From assembly GCA_020444275.1 (NCBI GenBank), contig JAHLLG010000006.1:181036-245035 (forward strand): a DNA stretch of 64,000 nt. The letters are read 5' to 3'. Positions within the stretch are counted from its first letter, which is position 1, and each line of letters opens with the position of its first letter. A model generated the notes under the pieces. It was not told the origin of the DNA, made no database searches, and worked only from the letters and a program-made list of their open reading frames with translations. The position numbers and the translations under genes are program-made. Shown one piece after another: positions 63,922 through 64,000 of this stretch. This DNA comes from Bacteroidota bacterium. Its GTDB lineage: Bacteria; Bacteroidota; Bacteroidia; Bacteroidales; UBA12077.

Positions 63922-63966
63922 AAAAAATCCTGACAATTACTGTCAGGATTTCTGCTGTCCGATCCC
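63922..63966. repeat. 45-base direct repeat, right copy, with terminator stem
   Basis: Contains AAATCCTGAC (63925-63934)/GTCAGGATTT (63942-63951), TCTGCTGTCC and GATCCC, and matches the left copy at 40 of 45 positions. On the minus strand it would be a terminator for a gene beyond the window. It continues into another palindrome, GTCCCGAC/GTCGGGAC (63966-63988). Confidence 0.75.
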
Positions 63967-64000
63967 GTCCCGACAATTTTAGTCGGGACGAGGACTCTCG

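Noticed and set aside
1..64000. CRISPR array, tRNA/rRNA genes, prophage or transposase genes
   Set aside because: No regularly spaced repeats, no cloverleaf-like or rRNA-like sequence, and no integrase, transposase or phage structural gene seen on either strand. A tRNA scan was not possible.

Overview
The window looks like chromosomal DNA from a Bacteroidota bacterium, probably a marine or anaerobic member of the Marinilabiliales; that order is an inference. Signs are AT-rich DNA, an ATP synthase cluster in the order b-delta-alpha-gamma without atpD/atpC beside it, a T9SS-type C-terminal sorting domain, a short Flavobacteria-like arginine decarboxylase, lipoboxes of the FTSC/ITSC kind, few Shine-Dalgarno sites, and promoters of the Bacteroidota TAnnTTTG type. 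I saw no rRNA, tRNA, CRISPR array, prophage or insertion sequence.

Layout. 1-3.5 kb: end of the F1Fo ATP synthase operon (atpF partial, atpH, atpA, atpG), then an AlbA_2-type regulator and a secreted TPR protein. 5.4-16 kb: a sensory block on the minus strand with three tandem paralogous membrane sensors (dCache-HAMP-GAF-coiled coil-PAS, no recognisable output domain), a YgjP-like metallopeptidase and a hybrid histidine kinase. 16-21 kb: an adaptor of RND/ABC efflux systems, tsaB, a DUF3108 protein, efp and a GAF-PP2C phosphatase. 21-25 kb: MazG-like pyrophosphohydrolase and a polyamine operon (speA, speB, deoxyhypusine-synthase-like homospermidine enzyme). 25-30 kb: an HU/SPOR membrane protein and a second large hybrid kinase.

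30-39 kb: C1 peptidase, PagL-like lipid A deacylase, an oxidoreductase/DJ-1 pair, ferritin-VIT fusion, soluble histidine kinase, dGTPase and CorA. 39-52 kb, mostly minus: T9SS cargo, DUF2809 protein, secreted unknown, REC-PP2C phosphatase, TPR lipid/periplasmic protein, cupin-pirin pair, AI-2E and EamA transporters, a Crp/Fnr regulator followed by an NmrA-like reductase and a small membrane protein, a kelch protein, a degenerate metallo-beta-lactamase-fold protein and nfo. 52-57 kb: lipoprotein, DUF5723 outer-membrane protein and S9 peptidase. 57-59 kb: a second Crp/Fnr regulator followed by an EFR1 ferredoxin/flavodoxin protein. 59-64 kb: an envelope gene set (a SecD-derived lipoprotein, another lipoprotein, an OmpA-family protein) and an APC permease, bracketed by two 45-base direct repeats.

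Most of the window is housekeeping or ordinary accessory content. The points most worth a second look are: the free-standing lipoprotein version of the SecD periplasmic region with its OmpA partner; the three sensors without an output domain and their shared promoter; two independent Crp/Fnr regulator-target pairs, each with an FNR-like TTGnC-N4-GnCAA palindrome between regulator and target; a lost-active-site MBL-fold protein; and several GTCATT-type intergenic repeats, one of which supplies the coding sequence for the start of a signal peptide.
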